In this document: positions 5,533-5,625 of the stretch, one piece after another
Position numbering within the stretch: the first letter of the stretch is position 1
How the letters are laid out: every line of letters begins with the position of its first letter
Assembly: GCA_011620305.1 (NCBI GenBank)
Contig: WOZL01000105.1
Coordinates: 1 to 5,625, forward strand
Origin: Candidatus Dojkabacteria bacterium
Lineage (GTDB): Bacteria; Patescibacteriota; Dojkabacteria; SC72
Reading direction: 5' to 3'
DNA length: 5,625 nucleotides
Program-made: the position numbers and the translations under genes
The notes under the pieces: model-generated
Databases searched by the model: none
Seen by the model: the letters and a program-made list of their open reading frames with translations, nothing else
What the model was told of the DNA's origin: nothing

Positions 5533-5625
5533 TTAATAGAGCGTAGATATCATAAAAGAGATAGCTAGTACTAGTAACCCTATTGATGTCATTGTTAATA
5601 TCCTAACTATATTTATTTTTTGTTT
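5533..5625 (-). CDS. C-terminal tail of an unidentified protein with one membrane helix
   Basis: From the right edge an open frame runs for 30 codons and ends with TAA at 5535-5533, one base before the helicase ATG. The visible residues begin K-Q-K-I-N-I-V-R, followed by a hydrophobic stretch (T-S-I-G-L-L-V-L-A-I-S-F-M-I-S-T-L-Y) that could span the membrane and forms the very C-terminus. I do not recognise the protein. A second reading is a 19-residue membrane peptide starting at the internal ATG (5592-5590), which has AGGA 8 bases upstream. The open frame reaching the edge makes a tail of a longer gene more likely. The spacing to the helicase suggests they share a transcript. Confidence 0.5.
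   Translation of the reverse strand, partial: KQKINIVRILTMTSIGLLVLAISFMISTLY
5549..5577 (-). promoter_or_regulatory. Weak candidate promoter before the helicase gene
   Basis: TATGAT (5554-5549, five of six matches to the -10 consensus) lies 17 bases after TTACTA (5577-5572, three of six matches to -35). Both are inside the tail of the upstream frame. A start near 5542 would give a leader of about 11 bases without a Shine-Dalgarno motif. The evidence is weak and read-through from upstream is equally likely. Confidence 0.2.

Overview
This AT-rich window comes from a bacterium and is coded on the minus strand throughout. It reads as one compact cluster of seven genes plus the tail of an eighth. 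Gaps between genes are 1 to 68 bases, and I see no rRNA, tRNA, CRISPR array, insertion sequence or convincing terminator. Tandem two-helix type IV secretion pilin-like genes beside an EnvC/CwlO-type coiled-coil wall protein, in a low-GC, tightly packed setting, suggest a Candidate Phyla Radiation (Patescibacteria) lineage. That is inference from gene content, not a taxonomic assignment. Tryptophan is encoded by TGG, so nothing points to the mycoplasma code. TGA appears neither as a stop nor as a sense codon in the frames called here.

Layout, in transcription order (right to left). (1) The C-terminal tail of an open frame with one hydrophobic helix enters from the right edge (5533-5625). (2) One base later comes a complete 1037-residue UvrD/PcrA-like superfamily 1 helicase fused to a RecB/AddB-like nuclease domain with a full set of four iron-sulfur cysteines (2418-5531). 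(3) Five tandem small membrane proteins follow (764-2404). All share one architecture: hydrophobic helix, short loop with a G-(D/N)-x-x-K-(V/L) motif, second hydrophobic helix beginning near A-I-x-G-L-V. They look like paralogous VirB2/TrbC-like pilin subunits. (4) A secreted coiled-coil protein resembling the N-terminal part of EnvC/CwlO/PcsB peptidoglycan hydrolases or their activators runs off the left edge (1-746).

The pilin block and the coiled-coil gene could together form a cell-surface module: several pilin subunits plus an envelope factor that opens or remodels the wall. The helicase-nuclease is a DNA end-processing enzyme and may simply be a neighbour. A consensus TATAAT box lies between it and the first pilin gene, so the pilin block may have its own promoter, possibly giving a leaderless mRNA. 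No secretion ATPase, coupling protein, relaxase or channel protein is visible, so calling this a complete secretion, conjugation or DNA-uptake machine would go beyond the data.
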